A DNA stretch of 29,635 nucleotides from a virus. The stretch lies in the IMG/VR virus record IMGVR_UViG_3300009080_000049, positions 1 to 29,635 of that record; one strand, written 5' to 3'. Below, piece after piece: positions 15,501 through 28,000 of the stretch. Numbering within the stretch: the first letter of the stretch is position 1; each line of letters starts with the position of its first letter. The translations under genes were made by a program, and so were the position numbers. The notes below the pieces were generated by a model that saw nothing but the letters and a program-made list of their open reading frames with translations, did not search any database and was not told the DNA's origin.

Positions 15501-16034
15501 AAAATAAAATCAATAAGTGATGAAGTAATTTATCATCCAGTAAAATATAAGGAATTATTTGGTTCACTTGCTAAGACAAATTTACAAGCAACATTTAAAG
15601 TAGTAAAGAATCCAGATCAAGTCCTTAACGACAACGATGTAAAAACAAGATGTATTGAAGCAATTAATCAATACTTTGCATTAGAAAATTGGAATTTTGG
15701 AGACACTTTTTACTTTCAAGAATTGGCAACATATATTACAAACAGACTTGCACCAGACTTAGTAAGTGTAGTAATTGTACCTGATCAGCCAACACAGTCG
15801 TTTGGTAGTTTATTTGAAGTAAGAAGCGAAGTTGATGAAATTTTTATTAATAGTGCAACTGTAGCAGATATAGAAATAATAGATCAAATTACAGCTACTA
15901 GACTAAATGCGTCTGGCAGAGTTGTTACATCAAGCGAGACAGCAAACACAGGGATTACAAGTGCAACATCATTCACTAGTTCAAACAGTTCAAATAGTTC
16001 AAACAATTCAAGTAGCGGAGGAAGTTATTACTAA
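12555..16034 (+). CDS. gp6: gp6 baseplate wedge protein (enlarged)
   Basis: gp6 forms the inner ring that links the wedges, as a dimer clamping gp7 in T4. The 1159 residues are much longer than T4 gp6 (660). The N-terminal part is typical: NADFQSYDFDNLRRTMIEYL, PEDFNDYIESSEYLALIDLV and the helix ENFLELAERRESVLRLARLL. The C-terminal gp6/gpJ-like part is also clear: IYHPVKYKELFGSLAKTNLQ, CIEAINQYFALENWNFGDTF and LAPDLVSVVIVPDQP. The extra length lies in the middle, including a module near 820 (ADKDADGVIDDPELFLHIVD). The last 25 residues are almost only Ser, Asn, Thr and Gly, coded partly by a 9-bp tandem repeat. Its stop overlaps the next start (TAATG). Confidence 0.92.
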   Translation: MSATDRQNRLLVAEDWKTIYQSFRNADFQSYDFDNLRRTMIEYLRTNYPEDFNDYIESSEYLALIDLVAFLGQNLSFRIDLNARENFLELAERRESVLRLARLLNYNPRRNQSANGLLKFTAISTTEDLIDSNGTNLASQTIQWNDSTNSNWYEQFIKVINSSLPVNGVFGKPNKSEIVSGISTDQYRVNGVNTDVPVFAFEKPIEGKTTPFEIVSTDIEDGSLIEEAPVPGNNFAFMYRNDAQGPGSSNTGFFAHFRQGRLESGQFSVTQPTPNQTVSIDTENINDSDVWLFKLDGNNNESELWSKLDAVEGNNVIYNSINKKVRNIYSVLTRVDDRINLAFSDGVFGNLPKGNFKTYFRTSENRNMVITPTSISNISVNIPYLSKKGRVHTLTLTMGLETTVANSSRAETSLSIKQNAPATYYTQNRMITGEDYNVAPLGISQEIVKVKSVNRTSSGISRYFDLNDATGKYSNTNLYGNDGVIYKEYTTEKTSFNFNTQTDIEGIIINNVEPILDNKKVKHFYLDKFPKINTVDLNVYWNAVTEQTNTYTGKFQSLDAAGYQVGTFTTNSLKYIEAGTAIKFQAPTGFHFMEDGSLMAGDADHLGSALYKWTKVIAVAGNGLDVGLAETQGPIALADKIPTNCRLIQIRPMLANSLLDDVKVEIIDQTFAYNDFGLRYDDVNRVWRLVKATDLDKRSNFSTGFAGNVSNGNLDASWLLLFETNGETYKITYRGLRYVFESDREIKFYYDSSDKIYDTQKGKVIRDKLCVLNINTQPDSALPFTSGFDFDILESYRDKEGYVDTKKIEVTFADKDADGVIDDPELFLHIVDEDVNPLNKIIIHEKYLTDAGVEEFRYVESTNIQILESQTNAGPLSSYTDGQVFYFRDNNVFKKLDSTILELVTNSDYKAFVGRDKLKFHYVHVADTNNRIDPSASNIIDTYMLTKTYDRNYRLFIDGQILQQPLPPSSDELYRSYGRQLNKIKSISDEVIYHPVKYKELFGSLAKTNLQATFKVVKNPDQVLNDNDVKTRCIEAINQYFALENWNFGDTFYFQELATYITNRLAPDLVSVVIVPDQPTQSFGSLFEVRSEVDEIFINSATVADIEIIDQITATRLNASGRVVTSSETANTGITSATSFTSSNSSNSSNNSSSGGSYY
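15978..16013 (+). repeat. Tandem 9-bp repeat in the 3' end of gp6
   Basis: Four units of a 9-bp repeat (AGTTCAAAY, the last with changes) encode the SSN-type tail of gp6. Such repeats can change in number by slippage without breaking the frame. Confidence 0.7.
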
Positions 16035-19000
16035 TGTCTTACGATAACGATCAGACAGATTCACCGTTGCCAGCAGGCGACAACTCTAATAGAAAGAGTG
16101 TTGACTTACTTCCTAAATATTTTAGAACACAAGCAAATAAGAAAATACTTTCTAGTACAATAGATCAGTTAGTACAACCTGGCACAGCAGAAAAAGTTAG
16201 TGGCTATATGGGACGAAAAAATGCAAAAGCATTTAGGGCCGGCGACACATACATTGCTGATGTTACTGAACAAAGAGAAAACAGGCAGTTAGAACCAGCA
16301 ACAGTTTCTGTTGATGATTTAGGCAATGTAAACTTCTTTGCTGATTATCCTGACTATGTTAATCAAGTTAACAATTTTGCTGGAAGTGTTGCAAATCAGA
16401 GTAAATTAAATAGCCAAGAATATTATGCTTGGAATCCAAACATTGATTGGGATAAGTTTACAAATTTCCGTGAGTATTATTGGTTGCCAAACGGTCCTCA
16501 AACTGTAACAGTTTTTGGAAAAAGTTTAGAAGAAGTTAGTACATATACTGTAACAACAGAAGACCAAGATGACAATGTTGTTTACAAATTTTCACCACCA
16601 GGGTTTACACCTAATCCGGCATTGACTTTATATAGAGGTCAAACTTATACATTTGAAATTAACACACTAGGACATCCATTTTCGTTCTCTACAGATAGAC
16701 GATTTACTGATGCACCATTTGATGTAGTTAAACAAGCAGATGGCAGTTATAATATTGTATCAACTGGAAGTGCAGAAAATATATCTAGTTTATATGTACA
16801 AGGCATAACAGCAACAGACTTAAATGGCAATGAAATTAATCCTGTAAATGTTGAAGAAGGCTTTATTACATTTACAGTTCCATTTAATGCACCAGAGCAA
16901 TTATATTATTCAAGCCAAAGTGACGTTAACACTAGTGGCTATATCAAAGTATTTGACATAATTGAAAACACTGAAATTGATGTTAACGATATTATTGGAA
17001 AGAAAACTTATACAAGTTCTAATAAAGTTAAATTTAGTAACGGACTAAAAGTTAAGTTTGCTGGAAATGTTACACCTGAAATTTATAAAAATGACGAATG
17101 GTTTATTGAAGGTGTCGGTAGCGACATTAAACTAGTTAAGGAAAGTGACTTAGTTATTCCTGCTAGTTATGTTGGAGATAAATTAGTTCCGTTTGATAGT
17201 GAAGGGTTTGATAGATTGCCATTTGGTAATGCAAGTGCCTTTGCAGGAACTAAAGATTACATTATAGTTAATAGAGCAAGTGTTGATAGAAACGCTTGGT
17301 CACGTTACAACAAATGGTTCCATAAAGATGTAATTGAAAAATCTGCAGAATATAATGGACAAGTACCTACAGTAGATCAAAGTGCTAGAGCATCAAGACC
17401 TATTATTGAATTTAATGCAGGCTTAAAATTATTTAACTTTGGTACTAAGGCTAAAAATGATGTTGATCTAATTGATTTTAAAACTAAAGATGCATTTAGT
17501 ACAGTAGAAAATGCTACAGGATATAATATTGACGGCACAAATGTTGCTGAAGGTATGCGTATAGTTTTCAATGCAGATACAGATAGAAATGTAGTAGGTA
17601 AAATTTACACAGTTAACTTTATTCTAATTGATAATATTAGACAAATTAGTTTAATTGAAGATACTGATTCGACTCCGTTAGTAAATGAAACACTATTAGT
17701 TAAAGGCGGAACAACTTATAAAGGTAATTTATTTTACTTTAACGGATCTATGTGGAAAGTTGCACAAGACAAAATTAAAGTAAATCAGCAACCGTTATTT
17801 GATGTATTTGATAATAACGATGATAGTTTTACTACTTACAATGCTTCTACGTTTAGTGGAACACAATTATTTGGTTACAAACAAGGCACTGGCACTAATG
17901 ATTCAGAGCTAGGATTTCCATTATCGTACAGGGCAATTGAAAACTTTGGCGATATACAATTTAATTTTCCACTAGTTACTGATTCATTTGTATACGAAGA
18001 AAATAACGAAAATATAAATGTTAAAGTTGAAACAGGATATTTAAGAAAATATACGGACCTTAATACTTACGTTAGTGAAAATGGCTGGACTAAAGCACAT
18101 GCATTAAGTAGTCAAGCAATAATAAGACAGTACGTTGTAGATACTACAACAAATGATTTTGCTGTTGACGTTTTTGATGCAAGCGGCGACCTAAATGATT
18201 TAGTTGTAAAAGTTTATGTAAATAATTCTTTCAAACAAGAAACAACACACTACGAAATTAACAGAATTAATAGCATTGCATATGTAAGATTTAATAATGA
18301 TCTTACAGAAGACGATGTAGTAGTATTAAGATGCTACAGTGCTACAACTAAAAACAAAAACGGTTATTATGAATTAGCATATAACTTAGAACGCAATCCT
18401 ATGAACGAAAACATAGGCGATTTTACAATAGCTGAAGTTAACGATCATGTTAGCACAATTATTGAAAATACATTTGAGTATGACGGAAATACATTTCCCG
18501 GAGTAAGCAATCTAAGAGATATTGGTAACACGAGCAAGTACGGAACACGATTTGTAAAACATAGTGGTCCAATAGCATTAGCTAGTTACCACTTAACAGA
18601 TAAAAATGCAAACATTGTAAAAGCATTAAAATATGCTAGAATAGAGTACGCAAAATATAAAAGAGTATTTTTACAAGTTGCAGAAAATCTAGGATATGAT
18701 GGTCCTACCAAAGAACATGTTGATAAAGTATTAGAAGAAATAAACAGCCAAAAAACTGAAGGCATGTCGTTTTACTTCTCAGATATGTTGCCGCATGGTG
18801 CATCTAAAAGAACACTACATTCAGTAACAGCGAGTACTGGTACATTTTTTGCATTGTCAAAAGTTTTTACACTTGACACTTTGTCGCCAAATGGTGTATT
18901 AGTATACCTTAACGATCAGTTACTATGTCATGGAACAGATTATGTTTTTACTATAGAAGGCTTTGTAAATATTTCAGCAACATTAGCTGTTGGCGATGAA

Positions 19001-22000
19001 GTAGAAATATACGAATACGATACAACTGATGCTTGCTTTGTTCCTACTACACCGACTAAGTTAGGATTGTATCCAGCATATAAACCTGAAATATTTTTAG
19101 ATACAACATACCAAACACCAAAGACTGTTATTCAAGGTCATGACGGAAGCATTACGTTTGCTTACGGGGATTTTAGAGATAACTTAATATTAGATTTTGA
19201 AAGAAGAATATATAATAATTTAAAACAAAAGTACAACACAGACATTTTTGACATCACTGATTTCCAAGGCGGCAACTTTAGAGATACAGGGTTTAATAAT
19301 ATTGATATTAATAATGCAATGGTTTCGGATTTTGTACAGTGGAGTGTTATTGCAGGCGATCCTGATTATACTTCTAATAGTTTTTGGAAAGACACTGATA
19401 CATTTAGATACAACTATAAAAATATGTCATCTCCACAAGGCAATACGTTACCTGGATTTTGGAGAGGCGTATATATAAACGCATACGATACTGATCGTCC
19501 TCACAGTCATCCTTGGGAAATGTTAGGATTTAGTATTAAGCCAACATGGTGGGAAACAGAATACGGTGCAGCTCCATATACTAGAAATAACTTTGTACTT
19601 TGGGAAGATTTACAAAATGGTATTGTAAGAGAACCTGGTGTTCCTGCAAAAGTAGTTAAGAAATACAAAAGACCAAATTTAGTTAATCATATACCGGTAG
19701 ACGAAAATGGTAATTTATTAAGTCCGTTAGACAGCAACTATGCACAAAACTTTATTGCTGTTAAGACAAGAGATCCTTATGCATTTGGAGACCATACTCC
19801 TGCTGAGAGTGCTTGGAGAAAAAGTAGTGAATATCCGTTTGCATTAATTACTTCATGGTTATTAAATCAACCTGCAAAAGTAATGGGCACAGCGTTTGAT
19901 TTATCAAGGATTGAAAGAAATAAAGTAGGCAACCTTGTTTACAAACCTACTAATGCTATTATTAGATTAAAAGATTTATTATTTCCTAATACATATACTG
20001 ATAATCAAAGAGTTATAACTAGTGGACTCGTAAACTTTATATACAATTATATTGTAAGTGATATTAATACAAACTATAATGAATATCAAACAGAATTAAC
20101 ATCATTGTCTAACAGACTAGCATTAAAAGTAGGCGGCTTTACAGATAAGAGTAAGTTCAAATTAATATTAGATAGCAGAACTCCATTAAATCAAGGTAAT
20201 GTTTTTGTACCTACAGAAAATTATAAGTTATTTCTTAATACTTCGTCACCAGTTGATATCGCAACTTACAGCGGTGTTGTTATACAAAAAAATACAAATG
20301 GGTATGTAGTAAAGGGTTACGATCAGGCATTATCAACATTTAAATACTACGAGCCTATTGCAAGTCAAAGGGATCCTGTAATTAATATTGGCGGAATATC
20401 AGAAACATTTGTTAATTGGGATTCAGGCAAACAATATGTTAAAGGCCAAAATGTAAGATTTGATAGCTTTTACTATAGAGTAAGCGACAGTCATGTAAGT
20501 GGACAATCTTTTGATACTACTAAAATGTCTAAATTGGCAGAGCTTCCGTTAGTTGGAGGACGGTCAAATGTACTTAGACGACAGTTTACAAACAGAGTTA
20601 AGACTATATCATACGGTACATTACTAAGAACAACACAAGACGTAGTTGACTTTTTATTGGGCTATGAAGCGTATTTAAAACAGCAAGGTTTTGTATTTGA
20701 ATACTACAATAAAGATATTAGTGTAGTTGAAGATTGGACTTACAGTGTAAAAGAATTTATGTTCTGGACCACACAGAATTGGGCAGCAGGCACAGTTATT
20801 ACACTTAGTCCAGGCGCACAACAATTTAACTTTACCCGTCCATATGTTGTAGTTGATAATATCTTTGATAATTTTTATGATTATAGTTTATTAAAAGCAG
20901 ATGGTCAAAAATTAGATAAGAGCTTTAGTAGTATTGCTAGAGACAGTGAAAACCAGTTTGGGCTAACTGTTAAAAATTCAGCAGACGGCATTTACAGTGT
21001 AAAACTTCCGTTAGTACAAAGAGAACATGTTATATTATTAGATAATAAAACAGTTTTTGGAGATGTAATTTACGACCAAGAAGCAGGTTACAGACAAGAG
21101 AGAATTAAAGTTACTGGTTATAGAAGTGATAATTGGAGTGGCGGATTAAATATTCCTGGATTTGTTTATGACGAAGCTGAAGTAAGAGATTGGACGCCTT
21201 ATAAAGATTACGGAATAGGAAAGCTAGTAAAACACAAAGAATTTTATTATGTTGCAATAATAGATGTTACTGGGACAGAATTCTTTATTGACAACCAATG
21301 GCAACGTTTAGACGAACGTCCAGAAGCAAAACTAATACCAAACTTTGAATACAAAATAAATCAGTTTGCAGACTTTTATGATTTAGATACAGACAACTTT
21401 GATCTAGAGCAACAGAAACATGCACAACATTTAATTGGTTACCAGAAAAGAAAATATCTTGAAAACATTATTAATGATGAAGTTTCACAATATAAGTTTT
21501 ATCAAGGTATGTTACAAGATAAAGGAACATCAAATTCTTTAATTAATTTATTTGATGCACTTGCAAGTGCTGACAAAGAAAGTTTAGAATTTTACGAAGA
21601 ATGGGCGTTAAGAGTAGGCCAATATGGCGCAACTGAAAATTTTGATAATGTAGAGTTTTTACTTGACGAGTCAAAAATTAAAACTAATCCGCAACCAATT
21701 GAATTAGTATCTAGTATACCAGCTAATGATACCGATACTATTTACAAATTAACTCCTGAAGAAGTATATTTAAAGCCACAAAACTACGATCATAAACCGT
21801 TTCCAACAATTACTGATTACACATCGTTTGTAAAAGACGCTGGATTTGTATTTGATCAAGATATTAGTTACAGAATTAATGATAAGTCAGACATACTTAC
21901 AGCTGATATATCTGTTATAGGTGCAGATGATTATGTTTGGGTAACAGGAGAAAATAGTAACTGGGACGTACTTCAGCATGTTACTACTGACCTGCGAGTA

Positions 22001-25000
22001 ACAGCAATATCATCATTTGCTGCAGGACGAGATACAATAGATGGCACTGAAGGACCGGGAGGCTTGTTTACATTTAATAAAGCTCATCCGTTTGTTAGAG
22101 GTGATATTATTGGTGTACAAAGTACATCAGCATCTAACGATGCATTTTACTCAGTTGAATCAGTGTTTGCTAATTCTATCGAAGTGCTGTCAGGTCAAAA
22201 TCAAACAATTGAAACGTTAGAAGAAACAGATGGATTTGTTAGTGTACTTAGGTCAGTAAAATATGACACTATAAAAGAAGCAAATGCTATACTAGAAAAT
22301 AAAGTTCTAAAAAATCAAAAAATATGGGTAGGTGATACAGGCAATTGGATAGTTCCGATTAAGAATAGTGTTTACACAGAAAAAACACATTACAATAATC
22401 CGTCAGACTACGATAACACTTCGACATACGAGTTTGGGTCTTCAATGACATCAAATTCTTCAAATACTAAATTAGCATTTGGAGACCATAGTGCTAATAA
22501 CAATAAAGGATTAGTTTACACTTATCAAAGAGGGTCAAATTTAAGAGAGTTACTTTACGAAGCAACACTTGAATTAGATACTAGTGTTTACCCAGTAAGT
22601 GACGATCACCGTTTTGGTACAGATATTGACATTAGTGCTGATGGTAAGTATCTTATTGTAGGTTCTAGCACAGCGTCTGACGTAGCATCAAATTATAAAA
22701 GTAACTATGCAACAAGCATAGAGTACAGCGAAAATGACATAGTTAAGTATGACGAAAACTATTGGAAGGCTGTAAGAACTATTACTCCTGAAAGTGGAAG
22801 CATTGCATTTAGTACGTTTGATAGTTATGCAAATCTTGAAAGAGCAAGTGATAGTAGTTTATTAACATTGGTATTACAAGGTAATCCATACCTTCCTAAT
22901 ACTTCAACAGACCATTTATTAATAGCTGCACCGTTTGACCAATACAGAGGTACAAAACCTCAAGACAAGTTAGTACTTAATTGGAATTCGTTTACTAACT
23001 TTAATCGAAATACAGGCTCGTCTAACTCAGTTGAATTGTTTCCGCAAGGAATTAACGCACAAAATACAGCATCACAATACACTGAACCAAATGCAAACTT
23101 TATCGAAGGCGAGCATTTAATTATAGAAAAAATTGATTCAGTATTGCTTGTAGAGCCATTTACAGATCCGCCACAAGACGGTGACATAATTGAAACAGCA
23201 AGTGGTTCAGCAACAATTTATAAAGCATTCCAAAGAGACTTTAAACTTGTACTTTACATAAAAGATACTAACGGAGTATTTGGACCATCAGGTACTATTA
23301 ATAATTCTAATGGTACATTAATTGGTAATTATACACAGCCTAATTACAATGGCACAACTAGCGCAATCGGTGGTTGGTGGTATATCAATATGCCTGCTAC
23401 CCAAACTTACTTAACATCAGATGAATTTACTAATCCTAGTGATTATGGTATTCCTGCGTATGGTTTAGTATATCAAGATATATTAGTTTACGACGAAGTT
23501 AATGACTCGTATGCAAGAACAACACCAAACTTTTATAACAACATACTTGATGATGTTAACTCTACTATTTTTCCAACTAGAGATGAACCAGGATTTGTAA
23601 GTGTTCTATCCCATAGAGGTGCAGCATACACTAATGTTGATAACGATGGTATACAAAATATTTTAGATAATAGATGGTTACTTAGAATACCTCCAAGTTT
23701 AGCTGGACAAATTAATCAGCCTAACGATAAATTTAGAGCTTACATTGACGACCAAGCAGTACCAGCAGATTTTGATTTACTAGGCATTGACGCTAGTTAT
23801 ATTAACGATAACGAACACACTGTTATAGATATGTGGGAAGGATATATTGACTTTACATTTACTAAAACACAGGGTGCAGACGTTGTCATGTTATCAGACC
23901 AGGACATTGATACTGGTGACTTCTTTGAACCTGCATACATAGGCAAAGTGTTTACAGACATAAACGGTGCAATTGTAAATGTAAATGGAGCAGATGGCGA
24001 CTTTATAAGAGATGATCGTACAGGTGCAAGGGCTAGGGTAGCTTATTATATTCGAAGAGCTACTGATCAAGGCAGAGTTTATCTTAAAGATGTTACAGGC
24101 ACTTTTGTACAAGGCAACAGAATGTTACTTGAAACAAAGGAAGGCGTAGCAGAACTAGATAACTTGCGTATCATGGGTCCAATCAATAAAATATCTGTAA
24201 CAGGAAATAATACAGGTAAAATTGCTGTAATGCAAAAAGGAACAACGTTTCCAGCTCACCCAGAGTCATATGGTGGTTTAGATCAGTTTAGAGATTTAAA
24301 CTCTTTTGCATATGTAAACAAAGAATTTTGGATTTACAAAGAAAACTTAACAGAGGCTGGAACAGATGCTCCGGCAAGTATTCCTAGTACATCAAATAGT
24401 GATTGGCAATTAGTTTACAACCTGCCAGTTACTACAGCAGGGTCACAAGTAAGCAAGCCAGCTAACCAAGGTGTCTACAGTATCTTTAACAGAATAGGTA
24501 GTACATGGGTTAACCGAGGCACTTTTGAAATTCCTAATAGTAGTACAAATAGTAATGTAGGTCAGCAAGTTGCTGTAAGTCAAGAAAATGATTTATATAG
24601 ATTCTACGTTGGATCAAAAGAAAATTTAACAGTTATAAAACACGGTACTGACAAGTACGGCAAACAATATAACTATGCATTTGATATTAATCCTCATTAC
24701 AGAGGTGAATATAATGTAGACGCAACATATAAAACAGATGAAATTGTGTTATATAGTAACCAATTATATTCTGCATTAACTTTTGTTAAAGGTGTAACAC
24801 CAACAAACACTCTTAAGTGGAGAATACTTAACAGTCAAGTTAACTATTTGCCAACTTTACCAAATGCTGTTAATATATTTAACGACCCGGCGTTTGACGA
24901 CTTAGGCGAAAGTGTAACAGACTTTACTAAACAAATTACAGTAAGCGATAATGGACAAGTACTTGCAATTAGTATTGTAACAGATGTGTCTGTTGATGCA

Positions 25001-28000
25001 GATAACAAAGTTCTTGTGTATAGAATATTAGATGACAGGTATGTAATAGATCAAACAATTGTTGCACCAGTATCAAACACTGGTTGGGGCAGTAGTATTG
25101 ATCTTAGTGAAGATGGAGACACTTTAGTTATTGCAGATCCTGAAAGTGATATAGACGGATACAATACAGGAAAAGTTTATGTGTACGCTAAATCAAACAA
25201 CACATTTGAAATGCACCAAGTATTATCCGGTACAGGCACACAATCAGAAAAGTTTGGTAACAAAGTTAGTATTTCAAAAGATATAATTGCTGTTACAAGC
25301 GGAAACGGTGATGTAGCAACTGATACATTATTCGATGGCGACATAACAACATTTGACGATACATTTACATCCTTCCCCGATAAGAAAATTGATAGCGGAA
25401 GTGTTAGGTTGTATCAAAAAGTAAAAGATGCATTTATACTAGCAGAAGAACTAGATTATGATGGTGACCTTACAGTATTATCAGCAAGTAGATTTGGTGA
25501 GCAAGTATTAATTAATGACAATCATGTTTATGTTGGTGTACCTGGTGATCCAAATGATTACTATACTGAAGATACAAATCCAGGCAGTTTTGTTGATTAT
25601 CAAGTTAATCAGGGTACTAAACCTTGGACTACATTAAGATCACCTAATGAAATTGTTGATATTAAAAAGATTAAATCAGCATTTTTGTATAATACAAAAA
25701 CAAATAGCCTTGTTGAGTACTTAGATTATATTGATCCAATACAAGGTAAAATTGCAGGACCAGCAGAACAAGAATTAACATTTAAATCTAATATTGACCT
25801 TGCACGTTACAATGTTACAACACTACCTGATTACTTTAGCGAAACAAGTAATTGGGAAGAAAAGTATGTAGGAAAATTATGGTGGGATCTTAGCACAACA
25901 AGATTCTATAATCCATATCAACAAGACATTGTTAATCAAGCAAATGTCTGGAGTAAATTAATACCTAACTACTCAGTTGATGTTTATGAATGGGTTGAAA
26001 GCACCATTCCCCCAGCTGAATGGGATTCATTAGCAGACACAAGTGAAGGTTATGCTAAAGGTATTAGCGGAACGTCTAAGTATGGTAATAATGCATATAG
26101 TCAAAAACTAGCATACGATACATTGTCCCAAACATTTAGCGACAAGTATTACTTCTGGGTAAAAAATAAGAAAACAATACCAGCTGGTGATCCAACAAGA
26201 TCAATTAGTGGGTTTGAAGCAGAAGGATTAATTGGAAATCCAAGAGGACAAGGTTATAGTTTCTTAGCATTATTAAGTAATGACAGATTTGTGTTATATA
26301 ATAGCGAGCGTTTACTTAAAGATAAAGACGTTGCATTACATGTAAGTTACTATACACAAGATACACAAGAACAGAATTCACATCTTGAATATCATATTGT
26401 TACAGAAGGCTTAGAAACAAGTGTTCCTAAAGCAGATATAGAAAGAAAGTGGATTGATAGTTTAATTGGATACGATACTAGGGGTCGACCTGTTCCGAAT
26501 CCAGAGTTAAGTTTACGAGAAAAATACGGAACATTAAACAGTCCAAGACAAAGTTGGTTTGTAAATAGACAAGAAGCATTCAAACAAGTTATTGAAAGAG
26601 CAAATATAACTTTAAAAGAAAATATTATTGTAGATGATTTTAGTTTTAGTACACTTAATAGTGCCGATGTACAACCTTTTGTTACTGATAGAACATATGA
26701 TTATAAAATTGATACATTGGATGAGCTTGATTTTATTGGCATTAATAAAATACAAACAGCGATACTTCGAGCATCAATACATGGCGGCACTGTTACAGAT
26801 ATAAGAATAATAAATTCTGGTAGAGGATATTCAGACCCTACATATGATATTACAACATCAACTGTTAGACATGGACCAAGTTTTGAATTATTTGGCAACG
26901 GCAGCGGACTAGATTTTAATTTAGAGATTAATAACTTAGGTCAAATTAGTAAAGTAAATATTATTAATGGTGGATCTGGATACGATGAAAATTTAAGAAT
27001 TGAAGTTAGACCACTTACAGTACTTGTTGAAAATGATTCAACAGTAAATAACAAATGGGCTACATACGAATACAATAAAAATTCAAACGTATGGAACAGA
27101 ATACTATCACAAAGTTACGATACTACAGAATATTGGGATTATGTAGATTGGTATGCACCTAACTATACTCAGTTTACTAGAATTGATCATAGAGTAGACG
27201 AAAGTTACCAACTAGCGTCAACAAATGCTAAACTTGGACAAATTGTAAAAATTGACAATATTGGCAACGGCGGCTGGTTACTACTAAAACGTACAGCAGA
27301 AACAAACTCAACTGATTACACAATTGACTATGATACAATTGGTAGAGAAAACGGCACAATTGAAATTAATAGTAAACTATACAATGTTATTGAAAACACT
27401 GTTGGTTACGACTTATTAGGTTACGATAATAGATTCTTTGATACTGAACCTGTTACAGAAGCCAGACAAATAATGACAGCACTAAAGAATGATATATTTG
27501 TTGACAATCTTGCTGTTAAATGGCAAGAGCTGTTTTTTGCAAGTATTAGATATGTGCTTTCAGAACAACAAAATGTTGATTGGGTTTATAAAACAAGTTT
27601 TGTAAAAGCAAAACATAATGTAGGCGACTTAACACAAAAAATAAATTATCAGAATGATAATTTAGAAAGTTACAATGACTACATAAACGAAGTTAAGCCT
27701 TACAAAACAAATGTACGTGAATATTTAAGTTCTTATGAAAACGTTGATAACACAAAAACACAAACAAGTGATTTTGATGTTCCTCCTTATTATGATTTTA
27801 CACAAAACGGAATCAAAACTAAGTCAGTTAAAATTACTGACAACTCATTAGTTGGTGTAGATTCGTTCTTTGATGATTATCCATATAAAAACTGGAGCGA
27901 GAACTACGGATTTAAAGTTATTGCTGTAAACATTTACAATGGCGGAAGTAATTATACATATCCTCCAACAGTTACTATTTCAGGCGGAGGCGGCACAGGT

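Noticed and set aside
19248-19478. Plus-strand open frame of 76 codons inside the giant gene
   Set aside because: It lies in another frame of a continuous coding region and has no ribosome-binding site or recognisable motif.
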